From: Cloeon dipterum | Lineage: Eukaryota > Arthropoda > Insecta > Ephemeroptera > Baetidae | Reading direction: 5' to 3' | Length of the DNA stretch: 64,000 nucleotides | NCBI RefSeq assembly: GCF_949628265.1 | Contig: NC_088788.1 | Location: 6,944,001 to 7,008,000, forward strand | Shown: positions 22,217 to 38,496 of the stretch, piece by piece | Position numbering within the stretch: position 1 is the first letter of the stretch | Layout of the letters: the number at the start of each line of letters is the position of its first letter | Notes under the pieces: generated by a model | The model's input: only the letters and a program-made list of their open reading frames with translations | Told to the model about the DNA's origin: nothing | Databases searched by the model: none | Made by a program: the position numbers and the translations under genes

Positions 22217-23995
22217 GTGAATTCTTGAGGTCACGCGGCGACTGCGTCATCGTTTGCTGCTCCTTAACTATGACGCAATATCGCCGCTGCCGACAAAGAG
22301 GAATGCTCAAACGTTTTCGTCATACACACATCCGTGTAAATATTTCTCTCGAGCTCCTGAAGCGAATTATCGATTTCGTGCCAAACCGGTGTAAATGTTA
22401 TAATCCCAGAGCGAACTCGCATGTTTTCCTTTAATCTATCAAAGCAAATAGCTCTCTGCTAATTAACAACGGACTAAAAACGAAGCCTAATTAATTACGT
22501 ATATGAGCGTACCCACGCTGAATATGAGGTAATTTTACGATTTAATGCACCTCATCAGCAGCTTTCCCTTTCCGTCCGCTTCTCATTCTCAACAGAATAA
22601 ATACAAAACAAAAGAGAATAACTGAAGGCCGTGGGAAGCTTTTTGGGGATCCCTCCGGACGTGCTGCATCACGAATTTGACGTTCCTCCAGCGCATATGG
22701 AGTCAAGGCCAAAAATACATTTCACTTCAAGTCCAACACCGCAGCACGAGCAGCATTCTTTTCTCCAGAGTTTGTATTGAATCAAATGGAGGATCAACAA
22801 AACATTATTATTAAAAGGGGAAAAAGATATGTTTTCACCTGGCACGCTCGCCACGACTATTTTGATATTTACTGTACTAATAAGAAATTATTGTTCCTAC
22901 TATCTGAGACTGATCTCGATTGTAAGTGTGTGTTCTACGATGAACATGCGATTTTCTACCACTTTTTGAAATGCAACAGATCTTATTGACTGTGCTGTAA
23001 TATTGTGTTCATGTCCATGTGTGTTGTGCGTCATTGGTGTTTTTTTTTTAAAATAAATATTTAAAAAGGAGAAAAATTCTTAATATTTATTTGCCCTGTT
23101 TGAAAATCAACAAGTATTATAAAACTTAGTTATAAAAATATAGAAACATTCGCATAGGATTTTTGTCCCTTTTAATTAAAAAATATCAGAGGAATTCCAA
23201 GCCTGATATCGATTTATCATTAGCTCAAGACTACAGAAAAATTACTTATCAATAGATAAAACATTGTTGCTTAATGAAAGTTTTCTTGTTTACAAAACAC
23301 TTTATCATCAGACTCGCGGCATTTATTTTATTTGGTTGCGACCCGCATATTGTTTTAAAACGGCCACATTCATTCGCTATGACGCCATCGCTCGCAGTGT
23401 ATATTACGATATAAAAATAAAGCTCCTTTTCGCAAGCGCTGATTCACCTGCGTCGCAGCAATTTTGCTGGCATTTCGCCCTTCCTTGTCACCTTTTTTTC
23501 TCTTCTTATCGGTGACGTCAGTTATTTCGAGTTGTACGCACGCACACTCAATTACTCGCTTTATTGATAATCGATTTGCGTGTGCGGCTGAATAAATTAG
23601 TCCGTCATTTGTTTACTAGCGGTGCAATCGCTGTAAATAATAAAGAATAAAGAGGCCTTTGTCGCAACTGACCCCGAACGGAATTGGAGAAACTGCGTGA
23701 TTATATAGACGACAGAAGAGTTACTCGCTTGACGAGCCCACCAAGCGAGCTTTAAATTATGCTCTTATGTACGACAATTGCTCCAAATTGGCTTTAGCAT
23801 GAACTGCAGTTAGCTTGAACTTGCTGTCAGAAAGCAGACAATGCTGTTTTCTATGGCATTTTATTATCAAAGAGTTGAAATTCCCCAAAAAATGCTTGTT
23901 TTATGGGGTGCAGTTTATGGGGTAATAAAAATCAATCTATCTTAAAATATAATTTCGAACGGCATAAAAAAATCAGCATAATTTTCTGGTAAAAC

Positions 23996-24164
23996 TGTTA
24001 CAACCTGCAGTTAGGTTGGAATTTTGTTTTGAGGATATGCCAGTTAATTTTGCAAGAAAACCTTAAATTTTTGAGGACGGCCAAGAGCTCCCAATTAAAA
24101 TTTTTCTAGAACAATTAACAGGCATCCTCCAAACAAAATTCCAGCCTGACTGCAGGTTGTAACA
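23996..24164. mobile_element. Short MITE with ~48-bp inverted arms
   Basis: The left arm begins TGTTACAACCTGCAGT and includes GGAATTTTGTTT. The right arm is its inverse, AAACAAAATTCC to ACTGCAGGTTGTAACA. The arms pair over ~48 bases with a few mismatches and leave a central loop of ~70 bases. A target duplication is not clear (AAAC on both sides at best), so the superfamily is unassigned. Confidence 0.65.
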
Positions 24165-24769
24165 AAACGAGTGACTATAAAGTTTTAACTCCTTACATTT
24201 ATATAGACAGAAAACTTGTAACTGGCTGAGGTTATTTGAAAATTATAATCAAGAAAATATCTGAGTAGCACGCCAAGCTCGAAATCGGGACGAATATTGC
24301 CCTATTTCCACAGAGCTAGATTTTCAGGGGGCAGAAAAAGCACGTTTCTTTTACCTTGATTATCTTAACAAAAAGTGTCACTTATTTCTCATGATATTAC
24401 AACGTGTAAGGGCCACATTTTAGCAATTTTAAAAATATCCGAATGGTTTCTTTACTAGGGTATCCCAGACATGTTTGAAAATTCGACCTGAATTTTTTTA
24501 CCTTGAGTTTTGTTTTAAGGAGTTAATAAAAACAACTTTTTTCAAAAATGCCAACATTTTGGCCGCAGTAAACTTTGACCTATATAATATTTTAGGGTGC
24601 GACAATGTCCCACTAAATTTGATCAAGATCTGAATACTCATGTCAAGCCGCGTTCGCTTTTATTTATTTCACGCCATTTATAATAAATGAATTCGTCATT
24701 TCAAACTATATATTTTTGTAGCAACAAAACGCGTAACATAACTCTCGACAAACCCGTTCCATATTCCGT

Positions 24770-25290
24770 ACACACAAGGTGCAGGCGGGCAGCCGCAGCC
24801 GCCAGAGTCTCCGCGGCCGTTTTCCAGGTGAACATATCACGTTGCACACTCAGCGAGAGTGAATAAAACATGAAAAGGCCGTCTTTTAACTCCTAACGCG
24901 CACACTTTTGCCGAGCCGGCGGCGACTTTCGTGCAGTGCACCCAAAGCACGCTTTGCGCTTTGTTGTTGTACCTTTTGTCGGTTGTCGCGGCCCACATCT
25001 CTGTGCGTTATTTTGTTTTGGATTTGCCGGCCGAGCGAGCGAGTGAGCGAGCGGCAGCGCGGCCGACGTAACTGCATGATGCGCGCAGCCTCGTTTCCTG
25101 CAGCTCAAAATGTGAACCACCTGTTTTGGTCGAGTGACCAGCAACTGTACAACATTGCGAGCTGCACGCGAGCCGCGCCGAGCCGCCGACCCCTTCTCTT
25201 CCGTCGCCTGAAATGTACACGCGTGCGTTTGTATAATACGGGGAGAATAAGTGGTGCCGGCCAGCCGGCATCAGCACCCTACAAGGGCGG
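24770..25290. other. CpG-rich patch
   Basis: GC-rich relative to its surroundings, with repeated GCGAGCGAGTGAGCGAGCGG, GCCGAGCCGGCGGCG and GCCGGCCAGCCGGC. Overlapping open frames occur on both strands, as expected of a stop-poor GC-rich stretch, and none looks like a protein. Similar patches lie at about 30560-30860 (with a CACGCTCACGCTCACAC repeat) and 32990-33480. They could be promoters or first exons of genes outside the window. No direct evidence. Confidence 0.3.
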
Positions 25291-25595
25291 AATTATAATA
25301 ATTTCTAGGGTTGCCCATTTTAGATGACCAAGAAAATAATAAAAAATAATAATTTGAGAATTTCTAGCTTCCCAGCCAGGCCTTAATTTGGACGAAATGT
25401 CACGGGTTGGCTGGGTAACTACAAAATAAATCAATTTTTAAGACAGCTTTTTTCAAGGAATTTGGGGGTGAAATTTTTTTTCCAGAATATGTAAATAATA
25501 AAAAAAATATCAGATTTCTGAACTTGCCAGGCTTTTTGCTTTTTCTAGCTCTCATAGACGCTGAATCACATTGCCCTCCGTGACATTATTAAATT

Positions 25596-25994
25596 GGAAT
25601 GATACAGGGCATCAATTGAAAATTATTTGAATTGTTGGATGTCATAAACAATTTGTTCAACAATTTGCAATAACAAAAAAGGACCTTCCTACAATAAAAA
25701 TTCAAATTTTGCCAATTTTCTCCAAAATTTACAGTGCTTGAACATATTTTCTTGGCATTTTCCGATTCCTCTCGCCGAGATCTGTCCAACGGTGTTTACC
25801 ACTTATTAGGGAAACTCTTGGTTTTGAAATTAAATCGGATTTCAAGTAAGGAGACAGCCATTACCATTTGAAAAGCACGCTAACTTTCCAGCCAATTTTC
25901 TCAAAAAATTACAGTGCTTCTTAGGTCAATTTAGGCTTTAACTGAATCATAAGGGACGAGTTTATGCATTTTCCAGGCTTTTGCAGTATTATTT
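25596..25994 (-). mobile_element. GGAATGATAC MITE family member (worn 3' end)
   Basis: Begins GGAATGATACAGGGC and runs in the opposite orientation to the members at 47-60 kb. It shares TTTGCCAATTTTCTCCAAAA, TCTCGCCGAGATCTGTCCAA and AAGTAAGGAGACAGCCATTA. The far end is eroded to GCAGTATTATTTTGC. The CDS-like frame on - at 25589-25789 is just this repeat. Confidence 0.65.
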
Positions 25995-28900
25995 TGCAGT
26001 TTATTCAATTTCTCAAATATAAAAAAGAATTAAAAAATTTAATTTTTAAGTTTTTCCGTCCAAAATTTTAAATAAAAATAACAGTTGATTTGGAAACATA
26101 TATTTTTGTCAGTCAAAGAACAAAATTGGCCGATATAAATTCCACAACCCGAATAATGTGGCGCGCTGTAATAACAGAAGCTTGCGAGTGCAGCAGCGGC
26201 CGCGGTGGTGCGTATAATGCGCTCGGGGATGAAGCACTGCTCTGGCTTGAAAGCACTGACTGCTATAAATACGCATCGCAATCGTTTGACCTGCTCATGC
26301 AAAGCATCAAAAACGCAAAATTATGACCGGCCGCTGTCCCTGAGCGAGCGGAATTTTCCCAGTGTTTGTTATTTTGACAGCGGCGGAACGCTCTGTCAAA
26401 AGCATATGTTTTGACAATTTTTTAGGCTCTGTTTTGACGTGGATCTCTCGTTCGACTCAAATTCGAGTGGGACCGGTTTAAAAAATGTCTAAATATTGAA
26501 GGAATGGGCTGTAAAAGGGCCACTTAAATGTGGAGTTTGGCAAAAGGGCGGACATTTTTGACAAAAGACAAAAGAAATTTCCAAGTGTTTATTTTTTCAT
26601 GTGAATTTCCGAAAATAGCCGTATGGTTTTTGGAATCTTGTTCTTTTTTTCGCCACCAATTCACTGTAAATCATAAATTTGGAATTTTTCATCAATTCAA
26701 GATGTTAAAAAAATAAATCATCGATTTCGAAAATCTAATTTTTAACTGCTGTTGTTCGACTTTGCAACAAACATAATATTAAATGATTTTTCCAAGATCT
26801 TTATTTCGGTGCCGATTTTATATTTATAAAAATTTAATAAATATTTTATCCAGAAATTTTTTCTTTGAAAATAATTCACGTAATCCCCTAAATCTATATT
26901 TTTTTATTTTGAAAAATTAGCAATAAATTTCGTAGGTGTTCTAACCTCCAAGCACTTATAAAAAATGTATGTATATTATCCACATTTTGGAAGGTAAAAA
27001 TTATTAAATTACTGTCGTGACACTCTTTGACCTGCCACTGACCGGCGAGGCGCCATGACCAGGCGTCTGGGCCGACAAATACAAGTTTAGTGCTGCAGAC
27101 GCGCCACACTGCGAATAAAGTCATCGACCGTAGTCTCATGGTTCTCGCCAAATTCCCGGCTTGAATTTTCGGCGCTGGAGCTGCGAGTGCGTTGCTGTCA
27201 ACCCCTTCGATATTCTGCTTAAGATCTATTCTTTTCTTGAGATCGTAACTATCTTCTTTAAAAAGAAGACCCCCAAAATCGCGTGCCACATAATTACATT
27301 ATCTAATCCTGATTAAATCTGACAAGCTAATAGCTTCCGGATTTTTTATTTCAATTCAAACTTTTTCTGGTCAGATATTTTGAAAACTGACGTTTATGTA
27401 TACGTAACACCATGTTTGCGACTCAAATAGATGACGGAACTGTTAATCAAGACGCAACTAATAATAGTTGAAATTCCAATTTTTATAATTTCTTCAAAAT
27501 TGTCTCATTTTCTTGGCTTATTACCAATGGTATTGTTGCTATAAAATTTGAGACTTCCAGGAGAACCGCTCCTTTTAACGAAAATCAAGCCCATTTGTAG
27601 AGAAGGGAAATTTTAAAAACGATTTTGTGCAAACATTCCAAAAATGTCCATTAAAAATCATCCAATCCGCCTAAACGTAGCGAACATTCAATTAAATTTA
27701 CCAAAGAGCATATCGTGTCGATTTTCTGCCTCATTAAAACCTGCAAATCGGCCAATCTCACGTTCCACTCACGTGATTAGAGCGGCACATGCAGCGGAAA
27801 GGTTGATTACTTATTGATTCGGCGGCGCGAGAGCAAAACCTCGACGGAGGAAAATTCGGGGCCGCAAAAATCTGTTGCGGAAGAGAAAGAACACTCCCTT
27901 GCGGCGCGAAATAACCATTCTTTCCAGCCGGTGAGTCGCGAGCAAATCAAATTGGGGCGGTGCACAAAGCGCGGATGGAAAATACAAACACAATTTCAGC
28001 TTTTTTGCTCCGTTCGCCGAGGTGGAAAGAAATCCATCAGGGTTGCTGCGTGCACTCTATGGATGGAAATTTACTCGCGCACTTTCGCCTCTCGGCAACA
28101 AGCAGCGAAAATATATTGATCTAGCCGTTTGGTCCAGGCTGATCTCAATAAAATAGATTCCATGCATAATTAACGTGCTTTGGAGAGCAGCTAGGCCGTA
28201 CTTCATCGCCCACTTTGCGAGCGGCTCACGCTTCATGCCACTCGCCGGACGGCAAATAGCGAAACTTGAGAGGCGGTACCTCACATACTTCCGCAATCGG
28301 AGAGCGCTTTCAATGAGTGTCACATTTTTTTAAACGATAAGATATCAAATTACCGCTTTGTAACGTTTAACTATTAGGCTAATTTTTAAACAGTTCGAGT
28401 CTGACCGCCTTTAGCATATTGTTTGCATCAAACGTGACCAATTTTGCGATGCAAACATAAACCACACACAAAGTCAAAATTTCCAGCTTCGGACTGGATT
28501 TTTTAAGCGATTTATAATTTCAATATTTGTTCAAGTTTAGGATGATTATGGGCATATTAGTAATTAAACCAATATACTCCAAAAATTGATAAAAATTGGC
28601 TGTATTTTTTCACACCTAAACTTGTTAAATATTGCAAAGGTTTTGATGGTAAATAATAAATTAATTTAATAGAAGGTGAATATTTTTTCAGATGAAGAAA
28701 TATTCCCTAAGATTTAGATTATATTAATTATTTCAATCTGCTAGAAAGCCACCAATTAATGCTGAGCAAACGTAAAAACTATGTTAAGGAAATGACATAA
28801 TTATTAATCGATTCGTCTTGTCAAGCAGAATATGCGGAATATGCAAACCAAATTTCAAAATCATTGTGCGTTAATTTCCCATTTTTTTTAAGAAAAAAGT

Positions 28901-29677
28901 TAACAACAATATTAACCGTAAGACCACCATACGAAGATTTGCCTCCATAATAGCTCACTTATAGTGCTAATTAGACAATATTAATCAGTCACGTTCCCTT
29001 AATTTCATGAAAGTCTACATGTCTGATATCAAAAAAAAAAAATTAATTCCAGCCGGTATGCCAGATTCCCAGATTTCCTTTTTAGATGGATTTAAAAAAA
29101 ATCAATTTTAAAGGAAAGAAATTTATGAAAAAAGCTGCAAGGCCGGAAGGTGATAAAAATATCAACGATTTCAAAAGGAATTTTCACTATGTACTTTTAA
29201 GATTATTTGATAAGCTGACTGCTGCTGTTTGGGAACTTAAGCCGCATCAAGCGACTCTGTAAATAAATAGTCACTGACAAGTCTTATCGAATCCTGGAAA
29301 TATTTTGGTTCATAAACATAAACAGCGTCTCTATAAATCCAACAAAATCGACAAAACGTGGAAAATATTTTACGACTTTTGCTTTGAAGTTAAGATTTTC
29401 CTCTTTCCTCTAAAGTAAACATTTTCAAATTTTCACTCTAGAACTAATTCTACCTCTCCTTTTAATTTCTTGCTCTCCGAACATTTTTGAAACCCTAAAA
29501 CTTTTTTGAAAGTGTTTCAATATTAACTTAAAAACTTATCTCTCGCGCCAAAAACAACAAAAATAGATTCTTCATCTCTAAAAATACATAGTTAATTAAG
29601 CCTAAAAAGTCTTTAATAAAATTGTACTCTGGTACTTTCAACGTTCATCCTATATCACTGTTAGTAATTTAACTCTA

Positions 29678-29700
29678 ACCTTGACATTTAAAGTCAAGGT
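29678..29700. promoter_or_regulatory. Everted repeat of ACCTTGA/TCAAGGT
   Basis: ACCTTGAC and GTCAAGGT separated by 7 bases. TCAAGGTC is the extended half-site bound by monomeric nuclear receptors of the FTZ-F1/ERR type. No nearby gene supports a function and the match may be chance. Confidence 0.2.
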
Positions 29701-32443
29701 CTCCAAACAAAAAATGTGGGTTAAGTTAAAGTTGAGGGATATATTAATATTTTCAAGCGTTTAAAATTTATCTCCATCAAATGAGGGAGGAACACTTACT
29801 TTCGCTGTTCAAAATTACAATGAGAAACCAATATTTTTAGTTTCACGATAATCTGATCCCAGATTAGCTCGTTCTGTGTTTATATTTCAATTTTTCAATT
29901 AATTTGTTGCCTCAGATAACTGCATTAATCATCAGTTTTTTTAACATTTCATTAAATTATTATTTAAAGAAGTGATTTTACTCTCGTGATGCTCACAAAA
30001 TACAATTACATAAGCGGAATTTACTACATAATTATTGATAACGGTTGTCTGATTACGATAGAAAAATAAACCACGAAATAACGGAAATAACTTTAAAAAA
30101 ATCTTAAAATTTGGAAAGAATTATTATATCGTCGCCTTCATGAATGTTGAAATTTTTTGGGTCCCAAGAGTGCAGTATGTATAATCTTACGCTAAGTATT
30201 GTACTGCCTCTCCCAGAAAATAAAGAAGCCTCTGTTCCTTTTTCCTTTCATCACGGACTACAGCTGCTTTGGCGCGTGAATTGGACCCTCGTTCTCGTCA
30301 TAAATTTCCTCCCCTTTAAAAAAGCACGGATGCATTATTTCCTCCAGGGAGAAATCCACTGTAAACTCAGCCGAATTTTTCGCCAAAAGGCAGCTGAGCC
30401 ATGCCTAAATCAATACGACAATTCGCGTGTTTGGACCGCGTCCAAAAGAGTGTCAAGAGGCCGGAAAAATTCCTTTTTGAACCTAACAAAGCCCCAATCG
30501 CCGATATTAAAACGAAAAAAAACGGTACTTACATAATTGCACAAGAAAATCTGTAGTCCTGCTGCAACACACTAGCGATTGTTCATTCCCGTCGCGGTGC
30601 ACTCGAGGGTTTTCAACCGAAAAGCACGTGTTGAATGGGAGCCGCGGGAGAAAGACCTGTTGTGCCGGCCGAGTCGCCTTCAACACTCCCTGCCGTGTCT
30701 GCTTTTGTTCGCATTCGCAGTCGCCAGCCAGCCTGTCCGCCGATCGAAGCGAGGAGGGCCCTCACTGCGCATGCGCCCCCACAATTATTGCGTACAGCAC
30801 AGGGTGCTCACACTCACGCTCACGCTCACACACCAGACGCGATCATGACGCTCATTCTTTATTTTTTTTGTTCTCTCCAGAAGATCCCACACATGCTTTC
30901 ATGTCTGACGCGATCCGCTTGATAATAATTATGGTCCAGTTCGTGACTCACTCATCCGTTCTCGGAGAAAGTTTCAATTATTTGAAATTTTTCTTTTCTG
31001 AATGGAAGTGAATCGATAGGGGAGTTATTTTTTCCGGGAAACTACTCCCACTCCCACCGGAGGTAATTAATTCAATCTGCCTTCTGCCGGAAAACATGCT
31101 CGATTAATGGAGACGTGCGTGTTTATTTTGGTAGCGCTCAACTCAAATTTGTAATAATGAGCTGGATGTAATCAGGTCAATCTGTTCTTACACGGTGTCG
31201 TGTGCCTTTTACAATTTATATTAAGCAGTTATAATAATAGTCTTTAGCAATTAGGTTTTAAACATCAAAATTTCACGGCCAAAAATTCTCTGGGTCAAGA
31301 CAAACTCGTTTTCAACCTTAAAAAAAATGTGTAGTTTTGATTTTGGAATTTAATTGCATGTATAGGCATTTTTAGTGAAAATCATTTGGCATTATTGAGA
31401 GGATCTCTTGCAGTAAACCTGTATGATTTCTTTCAAATTGTAAGAGGAGCAAAATTAATTTATTATAATTTTCAGGAATTAAATTAGAGTAATTTATTAT
31501 CGTCCGCAATTTATCAGCTTTTTAGTTTAGCACCACTCTGATTTTTTTAATATCTTTTTAGGGTGCTATAGAGGTGTAAAATTAACCAATTAGATTGACT
31601 GGAAAATTTGTGGCCGTTATTCCCAAAATCTGTAAAAAAACAGCCAATATATAAGAGCTCTCAGAAAATGTGCAATTTTACCCTTTGGAAGTCATCAGGG
31701 TGCCCATCAGGAACGAGTCTTCGGGAACATCAGGTTGCTGTATCTTTCATTAAATCGAAAATTTCAATTTGAGAATTTTTTTGTCTGATTAATGTTTAAA
31801 TTTCAATTTGTCAAATTTAAACCAGTTTCAAAATTTTTTGAGATATACAATCGTCATGGCAGAGGAAAAATTCCGTATTGCTCAACTCAACAACCAAATG
31901 CGAATTTCCTTTTGGGCAACAATCCATTCAACAATTTAAACTTGCGTTTATTGAGCGGTGCGCAATTTTGCAGTAAATAAATTGGATCAGAGTAACATTC
32001 CTTGAGCTTACAATTAAGAAGATTCAACCCGATCTGAATTTAAAATATGTTAATTTAAGTTCCATTTTTTTCTAGGTTGAGCAAATTTAAAATATTAACC
32101 GCATTTTGACAGATTCTATGTTAAAATTATTAAATCATTTTTGTTACCCTTTAAATTTTTAAAATATCTTCATTCATTCATTGGCGAACACATTTAAAAA
32201 ATTGTAAATTTTTCTTTATTCAATTCATTTAATTACAACCAAAACTGATATTTTTCTTCGCTTTTTGACTCCACATTATAATTTCAAGTCTCCTGACGTA
32301 AGCCCTACAGAGGTAAAAATACAATCCAGAAAAACTTAGATTATAAGTAAAAGTGTAGAAATTATTAGGCATGATATTGACTGGTTTAAAATTTAATAAT
32401 TCAAATTTGCATTTTTTCCAATTTAGTTCTTTTTGGTTAAAGT

Positions 32444-32874
32444 GGAATGATACAGGGCAACAATTGTAAATTATTTGAATTGTTGGATGCCTTAAACAAT
32501 TGATCGATTAACAATTTATTCAACAATTTGCAATAATAAAAAAGGACCTACCCTTCAATAAAAATTCAAATTTTGCCAATTTTCTCCAAAATTTACTGTG
32601 CTTGAACATATTTTCTTGGCATGTTCCGATTCCTCTCGTCGAGATCTGTTCAACGGTGTATGCCACTTATTGTGCAAACTCTTGGTTTCGAAATTAAATC
32701 GGATTTCAAGTAAGGAGACAGCCATTACCATTTGAAAAGCACGCTAAACTTTCCAGCCAATTTTCTCAAAAAATTACAGCGCTTCCTTACGTCAATTTAG
32801 GCTTTAACTGAATCCTAAGGGACGAGTTTATGTATTGGCAACAAGCATTTTCCAGACTTTTCCAGTATCATTCC
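32444..32874 (-). mobile_element. GGAATGATAC MITE family member, full length
   Basis: 431 bp from GGAATGATACAGG to CCAGTATCATTCC, with family interior motifs in the same orientation as the 25.6-kb copy. Both termini are present. The flanks (GGTTAAAGT and TCTTTAAAT) are similar but not an exact duplication. Confidence 0.75.
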
Positions 32875-34566
32875 TCTTTAAATAAGGTGTCAATAAAAAT
32901 ACTCCATTGTTTACGTTTTTTCTTACGATTGTAACTGTTTCTCATTGTCAGCGGAGAATTGTAATCAGTTTTGCCCCAAATAAGCATTTTCTCGCAGTCG
33001 TTCACACTGCAGTTTAAGCGTAATTTCTGTCTCAAGCCGCGACCGGCCGGCCAGCAGGCGATAAGTAGGCGATCGAAGTAGAAAGCGTGTCTCTGGAGGA
33101 AGGCGCGCGGATAACGGTTGCATCCGCGGCCCGCGCCTCGCACACACTTCGCTCCTTCTTTGTTCAAATTCCAAGCGACACAAAGAGTATGACTGAGAAG
33201 CAGTTTCCGATTCGACACTCTGGGAGGGCCGCCCAAAACAACAACAACTAACTTTTCTCTTTCCTGCTCTTGCTTTTGCATACACACGTGCGCGCGGTAG
33301 CCCCAATTTCCCAATTTCGGGCATTCATTGCCAATTTCGAGGCTGCGGGTTTACTGACCTAGCACAGCGGCGGCGGCACACAAAGCGCTCGCTTGTTTTT
33401 ATGTGTGACGTAATGAAACTCGGCACTTACGGCACTTACTATCGCGGCGGGCAGCACGATCGTAAACGTAAAACTCAATCTTCTCCGTACCCTTATAAAA
33501 CCGACACCATTCCTGATTAAATTTCGGCGTAAAGTGTGAAAAATTGCCAAAATTATTTAGGATCTTAAAAAGAATCCCTGTTTAATATAAAATGATGCTG
33601 AAATTGGCTTTTTAACGTTGGAAGAAATGCGTTAAAAATTAGTTTGTTTCATTAAAACTTTCTGCTACACATAAATTGTAATTTTAAAAATTTATAGACC
33701 GTACTTAAATGTTTGCGATGTTTGCCGGGCAATCTTTTAAATGTGGGAACAAAACATACGTCAATTTACCTCAGGGATTTGAAAGTAAGCAACAATTTAT
33801 TTATTAATTTGCAATTATCAATGTAGTACCATGTGAAATTTAAAATTTGTAAATTTTTTTGCGTTGCAAATTTTGTAAAAACATATAAAATAATTTTTCT
33901 CTCGCCTGGAATAAAATACTCTCTTTAAATTGGAAAAGAGCTAATATTTTCCCTTATTAGAGCAGTGTGAAAATCATTTCGTCAGAAGTGAAATTTAACT
34001 CATAATTTGCACACCGTTGGATGCGGATCACGACGAGATCAATCTAAATCAATTGAATAAATAATTGATCCACCATTTTAATGCTTCGAGAAATTTGGCA
34101 TAATCTGTAATTAAATTCCTTAAATTCAATGGACAGCTGTAGGGAAAACAAAATGATTAGATCAATTTTCTCCATTTTTCATTTTTGAGCACAGCCCTAA
34201 ATAAATTATTTTTAGTTTACATTTCTATCATTAAGCGTAGTTTTTGTGAGGAAATTTCCCCTATTATCAGTCAACCTACGTTAATTTGAACAGTGGTCGT
34301 TGTTCTCCACGGAAACTACATGAAAATTGCTTTATTCTCCACTTAACAACACTAATTGCGCAAAAACGTGCCTGGGAAGCCCCCAATGCGCTGTACATTC
34401 ATAACCGTTCACCTTTACACGCATCTTTCGCGCGCTTTTGGCCCGAACGCAAGTTGCGCGGCGCCGCTGGCACGGTGGCAGCACCGTCTATTATTCCACA
34501 CGTCTTGTGAATGATCAGGCGAATTTTGTTGATCATCAAACAACACAGCAAGAAATAGTTTAAAAA

Positions 34567-38201
<3,635 letters not shown>

Positions 38202-38447
38202 CTCCATCTTTTCTCCTTAATATTAATTTGTTGTTTAAATTAATCTTACGAGTCAAAACGATTTTGTGCTGAGAAAGAGATAATTAATTGTTTCCGTCTG
38301 GCTGCGATGGTAGAAATAAATGAATTTGTAACTTACTCCTATCGCTGTCGGCATTTATTTCCATTTGTTTAGCACCTTTATCTGCGCTGATGGCACCTGT
38401 GAACGTCGAGATTAGCTTTATCACTGTGTCGTTTCCTGCAGTTTGCG

Positions 38448-38455
38448 TATAAAAG
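38448..38455 (+). promoter_or_regulatory. TATA box of the secreted-protein gene
   Basis: TATAAAAG 42 bases before the ATG at 38497, with a GTCAACGTT initiator-like stretch about 25-30 bases downstream. It sits only ~250 bases after the Rpt2 stop. This segment is absent from the unit 2 copy. Confidence 0.65.
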
Positions 38456-38496
38456 GTTATGCGTTTGTCCTGTCAACGTTTCTTACTGCGTTAGCG

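Larger units (their letters stand above)
20736..34566. other. 13.8-kb region with no supported gene
   Basis: Long AT-rich stretch with several short open frames, none recognisable or with convincing codon use. The longest are 148 residues on - at 32868-33314, 131 on - at 26894-27289 and 130 on + at 30144-30536. It contains the MITEs, CpG-rich patches and candidate exon listed separately. It could be intergenic, or an intron of a gene extending outside the window. Confidence 0.5.

Noticed and set aside
26261..26275. TATA-like TATAAATA within a GC-rich patch, and TATAAAA at 33494
   Set aside because: Plausible by motif only; no gene follows at a suitable distance.
26894..27289. 131-residue frame on the - strand (MARDFGGLLFKED..)
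   Set aside because: The first ~50 residues look protein-like, but there is no supporting homology, no splice pattern and no paralogue. Left unsupported.
30144..30536. 130-residue frame on the + strand
   Set aside because: No domain, no signal peptide, codon use like the surrounding non-coding DNA, weak start context.
32868..33314. 148-residue frame on the - strand
   Set aside because: It lies in a CpG-rich patch, has an overlapping 119-residue frame in another phase, no recognisable motif, and its C-terminal end runs into a MITE.
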